Counted from the first letter of the stretch, positions 19,174-29,136 are shown. The stretch: 64,000 bases of DNA from Vreelandella glaciei (GCF_013415125.1 NZ_JACCDE010000001.1:205122-269121); one strand, 5' to 3'. A program made the numbers and translations. The notes: generated by a model from the sequence alone, not told the origin.

Positions 19174-21450
19174 ATGGTAAAAGTGCGTGAAGACCAGCCG
19201 CTAACCGCTAGCGGAAAGGTGGATATACAACAATGGTTAACGCGCCTGCAAGAAGATGTGCGCCTACGTGATCCCGAGCGTTTAGTCGAGGCCTGTGAGC
19301 TTGCTGAAACGTTAGAGCTAGAAGCTCCTCGCACGCATCGTGTATGGCTTTCGCCGGGATCCAGCTTCCGCATGGGCCTGGAAATGGCCGATATCCTTGG
19401 CGATTTGAAGCTGGATCAGGCTACGCTGGAAGCCGCCGTTCTCTACCGTGCGGTGCGGGAAGGTCTACTGAGCCTTGAAGCGGTGACAAAACGCTTTGGC
19501 GAAGAAGTGGCTAGCCTGATCGATGGCGTGCTGCAAATGGCCGCTATCAGCTACCCACTGGCGCCTGACCACGGCATGGGCCAACACAATCAGCAGGAAA
19601 ACCTGCGCAAGATGCTGGTTAATATGGTCGGCGATGTGCGCGTGGCGCTGATAAAAATTGCTGAGCGCACCTGCGCACTACGCCAGGTAAAAGACGCTCC
19701 CCGGGAAAAAAGTTTACAGGTGGCTCGGGAAGTCGCCGATATTTACGCGCCGCTGGCCCACCGCCTGGGCATCGGTCAGCTTAAGTGGGAGCTGGAAGAC
19801 CTCTCGTTTCGTTACTTGCATGAAGATGAGTACAAAGCGATTGCCAAGCTGTTGGCGGAGAAGCGCCTTGACCGCGACCGCTATATTCATGATGTGGTCG
19901 AAACCATCAAAGGCTTGATGGAAGCCCAACATATTCACCGCTACGACGTGGATGGGCGGGCCAAGCATATCTACTCGATCTGGCGCAAAATGAAGCGCAA
20001 ACGGATTGATTTTTCGCAAGTTCATGACGTGCGTGCGGTGCGCATTCTGGTGCCGGAAGTGTCGGACTGCTACACCGTACTGGGGATTATTCACTCGCGT
20101 TGGCACCACGTGCCCAACGAGTTTGACGACTATATCGCCAACCCCAAAAAGAACGGCTATCAGTCGCTGCATACCGCCGTCATGGGGCCGGAGAACAAGG
20201 TACTCGAAATCCAGATTCGCACCTTCGCCATGCACGACGAAGCGGAGCTGGGCGTGTGTGCCCACTGGCGTTACAAAGGCCACGATACCAACGCCAAAAG
20301 CCGTAGCTACGAAGAGAAAATTGCCTGGCTGCGTCAGGTACTGGAGTGGCAGGACGAAGTGGGCGGCTTTGGCGATCTGCGCGAAGGACTCTCCAGCGAC
20401 GTGGCCCCTGACCGCATATACGTCTTCACTCCTGACGGTCACGTGATTGATCTGCCGCGGATTGCCACGCCTATCGATTTTGCCTATCGAGTGCATACCG
20501 AAATTGGCCACCGCTGCCGAGGTGCTAAGATTAATGGGCGCATTGTGCCGCTCACTTATAAACTCAAAACCGGTCAGCAGATCGAGATACTGACGGCCAC
20601 CAAAGGCGGGCCTAGCCGCGACTGGTTAAATCCCAGTTTGGGCTATGTGCGTACCTCCCGGGCTCGGGCCAAAATCCAGGCGTGGTTCAAGCACCAGGCG
20701 CGGGGTCAAAACCTGGATGAAGGGCGCGCGCTGTTTGACCGCGAAATGCGCCGCCTGGATGTCGAAGGGCTCGACCTGCCCAAACTGGCCAAGGCGGTTA
20801 ACTACCTCAATGCTGACGATATGTACGCCGCCATTGGTGCCGGTGATCTGCGTATTGGCCAAGTGTTGCATCAGGCCCAACAGCTGTTCGGCGAGACCGA
20901 CGACCAGGAGCAGCTTAATCGCCTGCTTGCCAAGCCTCAGCGGCAATCCAGCAAAGCCACCAAAAGTGATATCACCGTGCTCGGCGTCGGCAACCTGAAA
21001 ACCAGCATGGCGAACTGCTGTCGGCCAGTGCCTGGCGAACCGATCATCGGCTTTATCACCCAGGGGCGTGGCGTCACTGTGCATCGCCAGGATTGTAGCA
21101 ATATTCTGCAATTGCGCCTGGACGAACCCCAGCGCATTATCGAGGTAGAGTGGGGCGAACGCGCCCAGACCCGCTATCCGGTGACCATTGAGATTCAAGC
21201 CTGGGATCGCTCTGGGCTACTGCGCGATGTGACAGGGCTGCTCGGCAATGAAAAAGTCAACGTACTCGCCGTGAACACATTAACCGATACCGACGAGGGC
21301 ATTGCCCGTCTGCGCATTACCTTGGAAGTCGACGGCCTGGAATCCCTGGGGCGTCTGTTCTCCCGTATCCAGCAGTTGCCAAACGTTACCGAAGTGCGCC
21401 GTTTGCGCAATGCAGACCCGGAAAAGCAAACGCGTAAGGGAGGGGAATGA
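19174..21450 (+). CDS. relA: GTP pyrophosphokinase RelA (ppGpp synthetase I)
   Basis: About 758 residues from the ATG at 19174, which matches the MVxVR start of the family; an in-frame GTG at 19165 is less likely. The N-terminal pseudo-hydrolase domain lacks the HD pair (AAVLYRAVREGLLSLE instead of HD), as in RelA rather than SpoT. The synthetase domain (about 250-370) has YSIWRKMKRK and NGYQSLHTAVMGP. Then come TGS (about 415-475), a zinc-finger/helical part with NCCRPVPG, and a C-terminal ACT domain. It makes (p)ppGpp on ribosomes with uncharged tRNA. The mazG start overlaps its stop. Confidence 0.95.
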   Translation: MVKVREDQPLTASGKVDIQQWLTRLQEDVRLRDPERLVEACELAETLELEAPRTHRVWLSPGSSFRMGLEMADILGDLKLDQATLEAAVLYRAVREGLLSLEAVTKRFGEEVASLIDGVLQMAAISYPLAPDHGMGQHNQQENLRKMLVNMVGDVRVALIKIAERTCALRQVKDAPREKSLQVAREVADIYAPLAHRLGIGQLKWELEDLSFRYLHEDEYKAIAKLLAEKRLDRDRYIHDVVETIKGLMEAQHIHRYDVDGRAKHIYSIWRKMKRKRIDFSQVHDVRAVRILVPEVSDCYTVLGIIHSRWHHVPNEFDDYIANPKKNGYQSLHTAVMGPENKVLEIQIRTFAMHDEAELGVCAHWRYKGHDTNAKSRSYEEKIAWLRQVLEWQDEVGGFGDLREGLSSDVAPDRIYVFTPDGHVIDLPRIATPIDFAYRVHTEIGHRCRGAKINGRIVPLTYKLKTGQQIEILTATKGGPSRDWLNPSLGYVRTSRARAKIQAWFKHQARGQNLDEGRALFDREMRRLDVEGLDLPKLAKAVNYLNADDMYAAIGAGDLRIGQVLHQAQQLFGETDDQEQLNRLLAKPQRQSSKATKSDITVLGVGNLKTSMANCCRPVPGEPIIGFITQGRGVTVHRQDCSNILQLRLDEPQRIIEVEWGERAQTRYPVTIEIQAWDRSGLLRDVTGLLGNEKVNVLAVNTLTDTDEGIARLRITLEVDGLESLGRLFSRIQQLPNVTEVRRLRNADPEKQTRKGGE

Positions 21451-22304
21451 TGCGCCATGGTATGGACGACCTGCTGACCCTGATGCAAGTGCTGCGTGAC
21501 GCCGGGCAGGGCTGCCCATGGGACTTACAGCAGGACTGGGACAGCATTGTGCCCCATACGCTGGAAGAGGCCTACGAGGTCGCCGACGCCATTGAGCGAC
21601 GCGCTTTTGACGAGCTACCCGGTGAGCTAGGCGATCTGCTTTTTCAGGTGGTTTACTACGCCCAGTTCGGGGCGGAGGAGCAGCGCTTCGACTTTGCTGA
21701 TATCGTCGATACCCTGACCGCCAAGATGTTGCGTCGACATCCCCACGTATTTCCGGAGGGCACCCTGGCTTCCCGGCGCCCGCCAGGAGTGAGCGCCGCA
21801 GAGGTGCAAACTCAGCAGGTCAACAGCCGCTGGGAATCACTCAAAGCTGCAGAACGTGACACAAGGGCACGCGCCGAAAGGGCTGATGCCACCCCCTCAG
21901 TGCTGGACGATGTACCGCGCACGCTGCCCGCCCTTAGCCGCGCTGCCAAGCTGTCCAAGCGCGCCGCGCGGGTAGGCTTTGACTGGCCCGATGCCCGCGG
22001 TGTGGTGGCGAAAATTCGTGAAGAATTGGCGGAAGTGGAAGAGGCGCTCGCCGCGGGTGATCAACAGCATGCTCAGGAAGAAGTGGGCGATTTGCTGTTT
22101 GCAGTGACCAACCTTGCCCGCACGCTGAATGCCGACCCTGAACAGTGCCTGCGCGCTACCAATGCCAAGTTCGAACGCCGTTTTCGTTTTGTTGAGCGTG
22201 AGCTTAGCGCTGCCCAGCGGCCATTAACAGAGGCTTCCCTAGACGAGATGGAAGCCCACTGGCAGGCAGCCAAAGCAGAAGAAAAACAATCTACCCATTC
22301 CTGA
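21447..22304 (+). CDS. mazG: Nucleoside triphosphate pyrophosphohydrolase MazG
   Basis: 285 residues, two tandem MazG domains as in E. coli. The first is at about 10-120 (GCPWDLQQDWDS, EEAYEVADAIE, ELGDLLFQVVYYAQ) and the second at about 155-265 (EELAEVEEAL, EEVGDLLFAVTNLAR). The conserved ExxE-12-ExxD metal motifs are visible in both. It clears aberrant NTPs and in E. coli lowers ppGpp, consistent with its overlap with relA. The start at 21447 has a strong GGGAGGGGA ribosome site inside the relA end. Confidence 0.95.
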   Translation: MMRHGMDDLLTLMQVLRDAGQGCPWDLQQDWDSIVPHTLEEAYEVADAIERRAFDELPGELGDLLFQVVYYAQFGAEEQRFDFADIVDTLTAKMLRRHPHVFPEGTLASRRPPGVSAAEVQTQQVNSRWESLKAAERDTRARAERADATPSVLDDVPRTLPALSRAAKLSKRAARVGFDWPDARGVVAKIREELAEVEEALAAGDQQHAQEEVGDLLFAVTNLARTLNADPEQCLRATNAKFERRFRFVERELSAAQRPLTEASLDEMEAHWQAAKAEEKQSTHS

Positions 22305-22342
22305 TCTAATAATGATGCGACCCCTGCAAGGAGGCCATGCCA

Positions 22343-24991
22343 ATGAGTCACGACCTACACGAATCTCTGCGCGATAACGTACGTATTCTGGGCGACAGCC
22401 TGGGGCGAACCATTGCCGACGATTTGGGCCAGGCATTTGTCGATAAAATTGAAACCATTCGCGCCCATGCCAAACGCGGGCGGCAAGGCGACTCGCTGCA
22501 GCAGCGTGAATTGATCGAGTACCTGCGTGAGCTGCCCGAGCGGGATCTGCTGCCGGTCACCCGTGCGTTTAACCAGTTCTTAAACCTCGCGAACATTGCC
22601 GAACAGCACTATCGGGCGCGCTTTCGCCGGGTCGAGGACTACAAGCCCGGCTCCCAGCCGGTACTGGGGGAGCTGCTTGCGCGTGCCGAACAGGCCGGCA
22701 ACTCACCGCGCAAATTGGTCGAGACCCTTGCCAACATGCGCGTTGAACTGGTGTTGACCGCTCACCCCACCGAAGTTATCCGGCGTACGCTGATTCAAAA
22801 ATATGACGCCATTGATGAGTGCTTAACCGCTATTGAGAGCTCCGAGGATTATCCGGAGCGTGGCACTCGTGCCCAGGGGCGCCTGGAAGAGCTGATTAGC
22901 CAGGCGTGGCATACCGACGAGATCCGCCACGAGCGGCCCACCCCGGTGGATGAAGCCAAGTGGGGCTTTGCGGTCATTGAAAACTCGCTATGGCAGGCGG
23001 TGCCAGATTTCCATCGGGATTTGGATAATCTGCTGTTGGATACCGCCGGTGAGCGGTTGCCCCTGGATGCCGCGCCCATCCGCTATGCTTCCTGGATGGG
23101 CGGTGACCGCGATGGCAATCCCAATGTGACCGCCCGGGTCACCCGCGAGGTATTGCTACTGGGCCGCTGGATGGCCGCCGACCTTTACCTGCGCGATCTT
23201 GAGCAGTTGAAGACCGAGCTCTCCATGTGGAAGGCCAACAGTGCGCTTAAAGCCGAGGCGGGCGATGTGGCCGAACCGTATCGCGAAGTGCTAAAGCGCC
23301 TGCTGACAAGAATGGAGTCAACCCGGGATTGGGCCAAGGCCGAGCTTGAGGGGCGTAACTATGACGGCGGGCCGATTATTGAAACCCGTGATCAGCTCTA
23401 TTCACCGCTGCTCGGCTGCTACCGCTCACTGTGCGATGTTGGTCTCGATACCATCGCTAACGGGGCGCTGCTGGATACCTTGCGCCGGGTCGCCGTATTC
23501 GGCGTTACGCTGACCAAACTCGATTTGCGCCAGGAGGCCAGCCGCCACGCACAGGTGATTGAAGAGCTGACCAGTACGCTGGGCCTTGGTCACTACCGCG
23601 AATGGGACGAAGCCCAGCGCCAGGAGTTTCTGCTCGCCGAACTGGCCTCACGTCGCCCGCTGATCCCACGCCGCTGGGAGTGCTCCGCCGAGTCCCGTGA
23701 AGTACTGGATACCTTCAAAGTCATCGCCCAGGAGCATTCAGAAGCGCTGGGAACTTACATCATTTCCATGGCCGCTGAGCCCTCGGACGTGCTTACCGTA
23801 GCACTGCTAATGAAAGAGGTGGGAGGGCAGGTAACGCTACCTATCGCACCGCTGTTTGAAACCCTTAATGACCTGGATCACGCAGGCGATGTGGTGGATC
23901 AGCTGCTGGCGATACCGGGCTACCGTTCGCTGATCGATGACCGTCAGGAGGTCATGATTGGTTACTCGGATTCGGCAAAAGATGCCGGCCAGCTGGCCGC
24001 TGCCTGGGCGCAGTATCGCGCTCAGGAGTCGCTGGTGAATGTGTGTAATCGACACGGCGTCGATTTAACCCTGTTCCACGGTCGCGGCGGCACCGTTGGT
24101 CGTGGCGGCGGCCCGGCCCACGCGGCGATACTCTCCCAGCCCCCGGGTTCGGTAAACGGCAGCCTGCGGGTGACCGAGCAGGGCGAGATGATTCGCTTCA
24201 AGTTTGGCCAGCCTGATATTGCCCTGCGCTCCATGGAGATCTATGCCTGTGCAGTGCTGGAAGCCACGCTGTTGCCGCCACGCGCGCCAGAACCGCACTG
24301 GCGTGAGGAGATGGATCAGCTCGCCAAGGTAGCGCATGGCGCCTATGTGGGCGTCGTGCGTGAAGACCCGGACTTTGTGCCTTATTTCCGCGCGGTAACG
24401 CCGGAGGGCGCGTTGGGTAGGCTGCCGTTGGGTTCACGCCCCACCAAGCGGCGCCAGGATGGCGGGGTGGAAACCCTGCGCGCCATTCCATGGATTTTTG
24501 CTTGGACGCAGATTCGCCTGATGCTACCCGCATGGCTGGGCAGCGGCGAAGCCTTTGCGCGGCGCTTAGAGCAGCCCGGTGGACGCGATGTGCTGCAAGA
24601 GATGCGCAATGAGTGGCCCTTCTTCGGCACCTACCTGGACATGCTGGAGATGCTGCTGGCCAAAGCCGATGTCGCCATTGCCGCTTACTACGAGCACCGC
24701 TTGGTCGATGAGCCCTCGCTGAAGGCATTGGGTAAAAAGCTACGCCACCGTTTCGCGTCCCTGGAAGAAGCCGTGCTGGATATTCTTCAGCAGGAGAAGC
24801 TGTTGGAGAACACGCCGCTGATTCGCCAGGCAATCGATGTACGCAACCCCTACATCGATCCGCTGCATGGCCTTCAGGCGGAGTTGTTGCAGCGTAACCG
24901 CGATGCCGACGGGGCGATTAGCGCCGATCTTTCCCGTGCGCTGATGGTGACCATGGCAGGCATTGCGGCAGGATTGCGTAATACCGGCTAG
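22343..24991 (+). CDS. ppc: Phosphoenolpyruvate carboxylase
   Basis: About 882 residues, full length. Catalytic His in VLTAHPTEVIRRT (about 138), the WMGGDRDGNP motif, and the C-terminal glycine loop FHGRGGTVGRGGGP; it ends in the family's Asn-Thr-Gly terminus (GLRNTG). It fixes bicarbonate onto PEP to replenish oxaloacetate. An ATG at 22337 is too close to the AAGGAGG ribosome site, so 22343 is preferred. Confidence 0.96.
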   Translation: MSHDLHESLRDNVRILGDSLGRTIADDLGQAFVDKIETIRAHAKRGRQGDSLQQRELIEYLRELPERDLLPVTRAFNQFLNLANIAEQHYRARFRRVEDYKPGSQPVLGELLARAEQAGNSPRKLVETLANMRVELVLTAHPTEVIRRTLIQKYDAIDECLTAIESSEDYPERGTRAQGRLEELISQAWHTDEIRHERPTPVDEAKWGFAVIENSLWQAVPDFHRDLDNLLLDTAGERLPLDAAPIRYASWMGGDRDGNPNVTARVTREVLLLGRWMAADLYLRDLEQLKTELSMWKANSALKAEAGDVAEPYREVLKRLLTRMESTRDWAKAELEGRNYDGGPIIETRDQLYSPLLGCYRSLCDVGLDTIANGALLDTLRRVAVFGVTLTKLDLRQEASRHAQVIEELTSTLGLGHYREWDEAQRQEFLLAELASRRPLIPRRWECSAESREVLDTFKVIAQEHSEALGTYIISMAAEPSDVLTVALLMKEVGGQVTLPIAPLFETLNDLDHAGDVVDQLLAIPGYRSLIDDRQEVMIGYSDSAKDAGQLAAAWAQYRAQESLVNVCNRHGVDLTLFHGRGGTVGRGGGPAHAAILSQPPGSVNGSLRVTEQGEMIRFKFGQPDIALRSMEIYACAVLEATLLPPRAPEPHWREEMDQLAKVAHGAYVGVVREDPDFVPYFRAVTPEGALGRLPLGSRPTKRRQDGGVETLRAIPWIFAWTQIRLMLPAWLGSGEAFARRLEQPGGRDVLQEMRNEWPFFGTYLDMLEMLLAKADVAIAAYYEHRLVDEPSLKALGKKLRHRFASLEEAVLDILQQEKLLENTPLIRQAIDVRNPYIDPLHGLQAELLQRNRDADGAISADLSRALMVTMAGIAAGLRNTG

Positions 24992-25023
24992 GCATAACCA
25001 TATTTAACGACTAGGAGGCATCA

Positions 25024-25569
25024 ATGTCCTCAGATGCTCAAGCGGTACTCGACTTTTGGTTTGAGGAGTTGACGCCTGCTCAGTGGTTTAAAAAAGACCC
25101 TGAAATGGATCGTACAATCTCGCAGCGGTTTGGTGCGCTGAATGCCCAAGCCGCACGGTGCGAATGTTATGCATGGCGTCAAACGGCTCAAGGGCGTCTT
25201 GCGGAGATCATCGTGTTGGATCAGTTCTCGCGCAATATCTATCGCGATGACGCTCGTGCTTTTGCCACCGATACCTTGGCGCTAGTACTAGCCCAGGAGG
25301 CGGTGTCCGCTAGTGCCGACGCCGAGTTAACCAGTCAGCAGCGGGCATTTCTGTATATGCCCTATATGCATAGTGAGTCAACGGCCATCCATGAAGTGGC
25401 GATGGAGCTGTTTAACCAGCCAGGGTTAGAGAATAACTACGACTTTGAAGTGCGCCACAAGGCGATTATTGATCGCTTTGGGCGCTACCCGCACCGCAAT
25501 GCTTTGTTGGAGCGGGACTCTACCGACGAGGAGTTGGCCTTCTTGAAGGAGCCCGGCTCCTCTTTTTAA
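25024..25569 (+). CDS. DUF924 family protein
   Basis: 181 residues, the normal size of this bacterial family of TPR-like helical proteins. Hallmarks: VLDFWFEELTPAQWFKKD at the N-terminus, IIVLDQFSRNIYR, FLYMPYMHSES and RFGRYPHRN. The biochemical role is not established. ATG at 25024 with an AGGAGG ribosome site. Its last codons form a terminator-like hairpin. Confidence 0.85.
   Translation: MSSDAQAVLDFWFEELTPAQWFKKDPEMDRTISQRFGALNAQAARCECYAWRQTAQGRLAEIIVLDQFSRNIYRDDARAFATDTLALVLAQEAVSASADAELTSQQRAFLYMPYMHSESTAIHEVAMELFNQPGLENNYDFEVRHKAIIDRFGRYPHRNALLERDSTDEELAFLKEPGSSF
25547..25567 (+). terminator. Terminator hairpin inside the end of the DUF924 gene
   Basis: AGGAGC-CCG-GCTCCT followed by CTTTTT, running into the TAA stop. 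The stem encodes the last residues, so terminator and coding end overlap. Confidence 0.6.
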
Positions 25570-25605
25570 TTGTTTGCTTATCCTCTTTTAGCCACGTGGC
25601 GTTTT

Positions 25606-26703
25606 ATGTCGTTTCGAAAATCTACCCGTATCAATAAATATATTAGCGAGAGCGGGATGTGCTCTCGCCGTGAAGCCGACCGTTTTGTTGAGCAGGGCAA
25701 CGTGTGGATTAACGGTCGCCGTGCCACCACCGGTGATCAGGTGGTGGCGGGGGACTTGGTTAAAGTAAACGGTCAGGAGATCGAGCCTCAGGAAGAGGAG
25801 GATCTGGTGCTGATCGCGCTGAATAAACCGGTGGGCATTGTCAGTACCACCGAATCCAGCGAAAAGGACAATATCGTTGAGTTTGTGAAGCATGGCGTGC
25901 GCATTTTCCCCATTGGGCGGCTCGATAAAGACTCCCAGGGGCTGATTTTTTTAACCAATAACGGCGACCTGGTTAATAAGATTCTGCGCGCCAATAACAA
26001 CCACGAAAAAGAGTATCAGGTGACGGTAAACAAGCCGATCACCGACGAGTTTATCGAGGGCATGCAGAGCGGTGTACCGATTCTTGGCAAGGTGACCAAG
26101 CGCTGCAAGGTGCAAAAAGAGTCCACCTTTGTGTTCACCATCACGCTGGTGCAGGGGCTCAATCGGCAAATTCGCCGTATGTGCGAATATTTCGGCTATG
26201 AGGTTACGCAACTTATTCGCACGCGCATTATGAATGTGCCGCTAAAAGGCTTGGCCCTGGGCGACTGGCGCGATCTCACTGCCAAAGAGATCGATACCAT
26301 TATTGCGCTGACCGAACGCTCAGAGGCGGTACCCGAGAAGAAAAGTAAAGCTAAGCCGGAAAGACCCAACTACAGCTCAGGCGCAGGAAAGGCAAAGCCG
26401 CCTTCCGCGAAAGGGCGACCGGCTAAAGCAGGCGCGAAGGCGGCTGGTGCCAAAGCGGCTGGGGCTAAACCACCCGTCAAGGGTAAAAAAGCCGCCAGCG
26501 GAAAAGTCAGTGGAAAAACAGGTGCCGGCCCGAAAGGCGGTGTGGCAGGCAAGCCGCACCCCAAGGGTGGTAAAGCCCCCGGTAAGCCTGGTGTTAAAAG
26601 TAAGCCCGGTGTTAAAAGCAAGCCTGGTGCTAAAGGTAAGCCCGTTGGTAAAGGCCGCGGTAAGCCAGCGGTGGGCGGCAAACCTTCTCAACGACGCAAG
26701 TAG
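25606..26703 (+). CDS. rluF: RluF-type 23S rRNA pseudouridine synthase with a long basic repeat tail
   Basis: About 365 residues from the ATG at 25606; the open frame reaches 25570 but the S4 domain begins here ([22 protein letters not shown]). After the S4 domain comes the RsuA/RluB/E/F synthase core with the catalytic Asp in [10 protein letters not shown] and the KEYQVTVN and [15 protein letters not shown] blocks. RluF targets U2604 of 23S rRNA in E. coli. From about 26338 to the end the protein becomes a low-complexity tail of Lys, Ala, Gly and Pro with short repeats (KPGVKS twice, AGAKA several times). The tail likely adds non-specific RNA affinity. Confidence 0.9.
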   Translation: MSFRKSTRINKYISESGMCSRREADRFVEQGNVWINGRRATTGDQVVAGDLVKVNGQEIEPQEEEDLVLIALNKPVGIVSTTESSEKDNIVEFVKHGVRIFPIGRLDKDSQGLIFLTNNGDLVNKILRANNNHEKEYQVTVNKPITDEFIEGMQSGVPILGKVTKRCKVQKESTFVFTITLVQGLNRQIRRMCEYFGYEVTQLIRTRIMNVPLKGLALGDWRDLTAKEIDTIIALTERSEAVPEKKSKAKPERPNYSSGAGKAKPPSAKGRPAKAGAKAAGAKAAGAKPPVKGKKAASGKVSGKTGAGPKGGVAGKPHPKGGKAPGKPGVKSKPGVKSKPGAKGKPVGKGRGKPAVGGKPSQRRK

Positions 26704-26729
26704 CTGCTAACCACTCAAGAGTCTCCACT

Positions 26730-27005
26730 GTGATTCCAATCGTCGCCTTTTACGCTGTGGTGAGCGTTATCGCTTATATCACTTACGCTATCGATAAAAA
26801 GGCGGCTATTAACAACCGCCGTCGGGTGAGTGAGAAGTCGCTACATCTGCTTGGGGTAGTGGGTGGCTGGCCGGGTGCGCTACTGGCCCAACAGCAACTG
26901 CGTCACAAAACCCAGAAAACCACCTTTCAAGTTATGTTCTGGCTGACGGTTGTCGTGAATCTGGTCTGCGCCGGGTGGCTAACGGTTTCATTGAGTCTCA
27001 TTTAG
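26730..27005 (+). CDS. DUF1294 family small membrane protein
   Basis: 91 residues with two or three membrane helices (IPIVAFYAVVSVIAYITYAID at the start, VMFWLTVVVNLVCAGWLTV at the end). The central block DKKAAINNRRRVSEKSLH and GGWPGALLAQQQLRHKTQKTTFQ is the DUF1294 signature. The start is a GTG at 26730. Function unknown. In some proteins this domain is fused to a cold-shock domain, which is absent here. Confidence 0.8.
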   Translation: MIPIVAFYAVVSVIAYITYAIDKKAAINNRRRVSEKSLHLLGVVGGWPGALLAQQQLRHKTQKTTFQVMFWLTVVVNLVCAGWLTVSLSLI

Positions 27006-27035
27006 CCACCCGTTTAGCCACCCTATGCTGAGTGC

Positions 27036-27716
27036 CTACGCTCTGGCGTGATTGCCGGGCGCGAAAAGAAAATTAGCGATTAGCTCTTTACCGCCCTCGG
27101 TGGCAAACGATTCCGGGTGGAACTGGATGCCGTGAATCGGGTACTCCCGATGCTTAACCCCCATCAGTTCGAATTCACCCAATGCCTGCCAGCGGCTGCG
27201 CTGCTCAAAGCTATCCGCTTCAAGTGCGCCAACGGTGGCGGTCACTTCCAGGCACTCGGGCAAAGTGGTCGCATCGGCAATTAGCGAGTGGTAGCGCATG
27301 ACCTCAAGCTGGTCGGGCACGCCGTTAAACACCGAGGCGTTATTGTGGTTGATCGGGCTGATCTTGCCATGCATCGGCAGCGGCGCTTTCACCACCTTGC
27401 CGCCAAACACATGCACGATGCCCTGCATACCCAGGCACACTCCCAGCAGTGGCGTGGTCTTACCCAGTTTTTCGATGACTTCAGCGCACACGCCAAAGTA
27501 GCGTGGGTCATCCGGCGAGCCCGGGCCGGGGGAGATGATTATGCGATCCGGGGCCATGGCTTCGATGGCGTTGAAATCGATTTGATTATTGCGCTTAACG
27601 AGTATCTCAAAATTAGCCAGCCCGCCGCGATTCTTCTCCGTGGTCAAAATCTCACCAATAAACTGGTAGAGGTTATAGGTGAAGGAGTCGTAATTATCGA
27701 TGATAAGTACCTTCAT
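27036..27716 (-). CDS. trpG: Anthranilate synthase component II (glutamine amidotransferase)
   Basis: 226 residues, a class I glutamine amidotransferase. The nucleophile Cys is in LLGVCLGMQGI (about residue 94) and the His/Glu pair in GIQFHPESFATEGG. It supplies ammonia to TrpE. The start overlaps the trpE stop by 4 bases. PabA is the main alternative; the TrpR operator and the TrpE partner favour tryptophan. Confidence 0.88.
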   Translation of the reverse strand: MKVLIIDNYDSFTYNLYQFIGEILTTEKNRGGLANFEILVKRNNQIDFNAIEAMAPDRIIISPGPGSPDDPRYFGVCAEVIEKLGKTTPLLGVCLGMQGIVHVFGGKVVKAPLPMHGKISPINHNNASVFNGVPDQLEVMRYHSLIADATTLPECLEVTATVGALEADSFEQRSRWQALGEFELMGVKHREYPIHGIQFHPESFATEGGKELIANFLFAPGNHARA

Positions 27717-29134
27717 GCTGGGCTCTCCATGTCCGTCTCCATAAAGGGGGCAAGGGCTTTGCGGGTGCCGGCAAACTTGCGGCGAATCTCTTCATACTCA
27801 TCGGCGGCGTTGCTATCAAACACATTGCCGCCGCAGGTTTGCACGTAGGCGCGCTCACCGTTCACAAACACCGTACGAATGGGTATCGCAAAGGTGCAGT
27901 CGCCGTTAAACGAGAACTGACCCACCGCGCCGCCGTAGGGGCCGCGGCCGTCGGTTTCCAGATCGTCGATAATCTTCATCGCCTCAATTTTGGGTGCGCC
28001 GGTGAGGGTGCCTGCCGGGAAGTTGCTGGCCAGCGCCGTAAACATATCTTCACCTTCGGCGATAATACCGACGATCTCGCTGGAGATATGCTGCACGTGG
28101 CTAAAGCGCTTGATATCCATCAGGCTACGTACTTTGACCGTGCCAAACTGGGCTACGCGGCCAATATCGTTGCGGTGTAGATCCACAATCATATTGTGCT
28201 CGGCGATCTCTTTGGGGTCGTTGAGCAGCGCCCGGGCGAGCTGGGTATCTTCTTGGGTTGTTTGCCCCCGGGTGGTGGTGCCCGCCAGCGGAAAGGTCTC
28301 CATTTCACCCTGACGCAGCCGGAATAAAAGCTCCGGGCTCGCGCCGATCAGCTTCTGCTCGCCAAATTTGACGTAGTACATCTGCGGCGACGGGTTGATG
28401 GTGCGTAGCTGGTCATAGAGCGCCAGGGAATCCCCTTTAATACTGAAGCGTTTTTTAAAGCCGACTTCGCACTGGAACACTTTGCCGTCGATAATATCCT
28501 GCTTCACCTTGGCCACCGCCTCGGCGTGCTCTGCCTGGCTCATGGTGTCGCCGAGGGCAGTTATCTGCAGTGGGCCTGCCGGCTCATCGTCTGCATCAAT
28601 TAGCGTCTGCAGAAAGTCGTAGCGGCTGTTGTCGTAATAGAAGTAGGTGACTTCCCCGGTCATCTTGTCGAGGATCAGGCCATCTTTGTAAAGCCCAAAG
28701 CGGAAGGTATCGAAATCATCGCTGGCTTTTAAGGTAAGCGATGGTTCGAAGTACTGCATGGCATCATAGCCAAGATAACCGCTGAGCCCACCGGCATACT
28801 TGCGGGAAATAATATTCTGCGGGATCAGACTGCGCAGCAGCTCATAGGGGTTATCGCTGGGGTAGTGATTGGCGTTGCCTTTGCGGTCTTCGATCGTCAG
28901 CGTGTTGCCGTTGGCGTAGAGCGTGTACTCGGGGTCGAAACCGATGATCGAGTGGCGCGCCATATGGCTGTCTTCGCCCAGAGACTCCAGCATGTAGCAG
29001 GTATCAAATTGGCGTTCGATTTTTTGAAACAGAGCAAAGAAGTCGCAGTCCGCCGCCAATGTCACATAGTGAGGTTTGCGTGGCAGCGTAAAAGGCTGCG
29101 GGCCTGGTGAGGCGTGCGTGTCAGCAGTGGTCAT
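27713..29134 (-). CDS. trpE: Anthranilate synthase component I
   Basis: About 473 residues from the ATG at 29134. The N-terminal domain carries CYMLESLGED, at the place of the LLES tryptophan feedback motif. The chorismate-binding core has GKVFQCEVGFKKRF, GASPELLFRL, PLAGTTTRG, EHNMIVDLHRNDIG, FPAGTLTGAPKIEAM and the C-terminal QTCGGNVFDSN stretch. It converts chorismate to anthranilate. It starts 2 bases after the trpR stop. Its sequence reads differently from the common proteobacterial TrpE (for example YYDNSRYDFL and the EVGFKKRF form of the core), so it may belong to a separate TrpE lineage. Confidence 0.88.
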   Translation of the reverse strand: MTTADTHASPGPQPFTLPRKPHYVTLAADCDFFALFQKIERQFDTCYMLESLGEDSHMARHSIIGFDPEYTLYANGNTLTIEDRKGNANHYPSDNPYELLRSLIPQNIISRKYAGGLSGYLGYDAMQYFEPSLTLKASDDFDTFRFGLYKDGLILDKMTGEVTYFYYDNSRYDFLQTLIDADDEPAGPLQITALGDTMSQAEHAEAVAKVKQDIIDGKVFQCEVGFKKRFSIKGDSLALYDQLRTINPSPQMYYVKFGEQKLIGASPELLFRLRQGEMETFPLAGTTTRGQTTQEDTQLARALLNDPKEIAEHNMIVDLHRNDIGRVAQFGTVKVRSLMDIKRFSHVQHISSEIVGIIAEGEDMFTALASNFPAGTLTGAPKIEAMKIIDDLETDGRGPYGGAVGQFSFNGDCTFAIPIRTVFVNGERAYVQTCGGNVFDSNAADEYEEIRRKFAGTRKALAPFMETDMESPA

Positions 29135-29136
29135 GA

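Noticed and set aside
19714..20511. Long open frame opposite relA
   Set aside because: Overlaps conserved RelA domains; no ribosome site or family match.
24198..24833. Long open frame opposite ppc
   Set aside because: Overlaps the well-supported ppc coding strand throughout; antisense open frames are common in GC-rich genes. No family match.
26370..26691. Pro/Leu/Ala-rich open frames opposite the RluF tail
   Set aside because: Shadow of the low-complexity Lys/Gly/Ala tail; repeats make opposite strands open.
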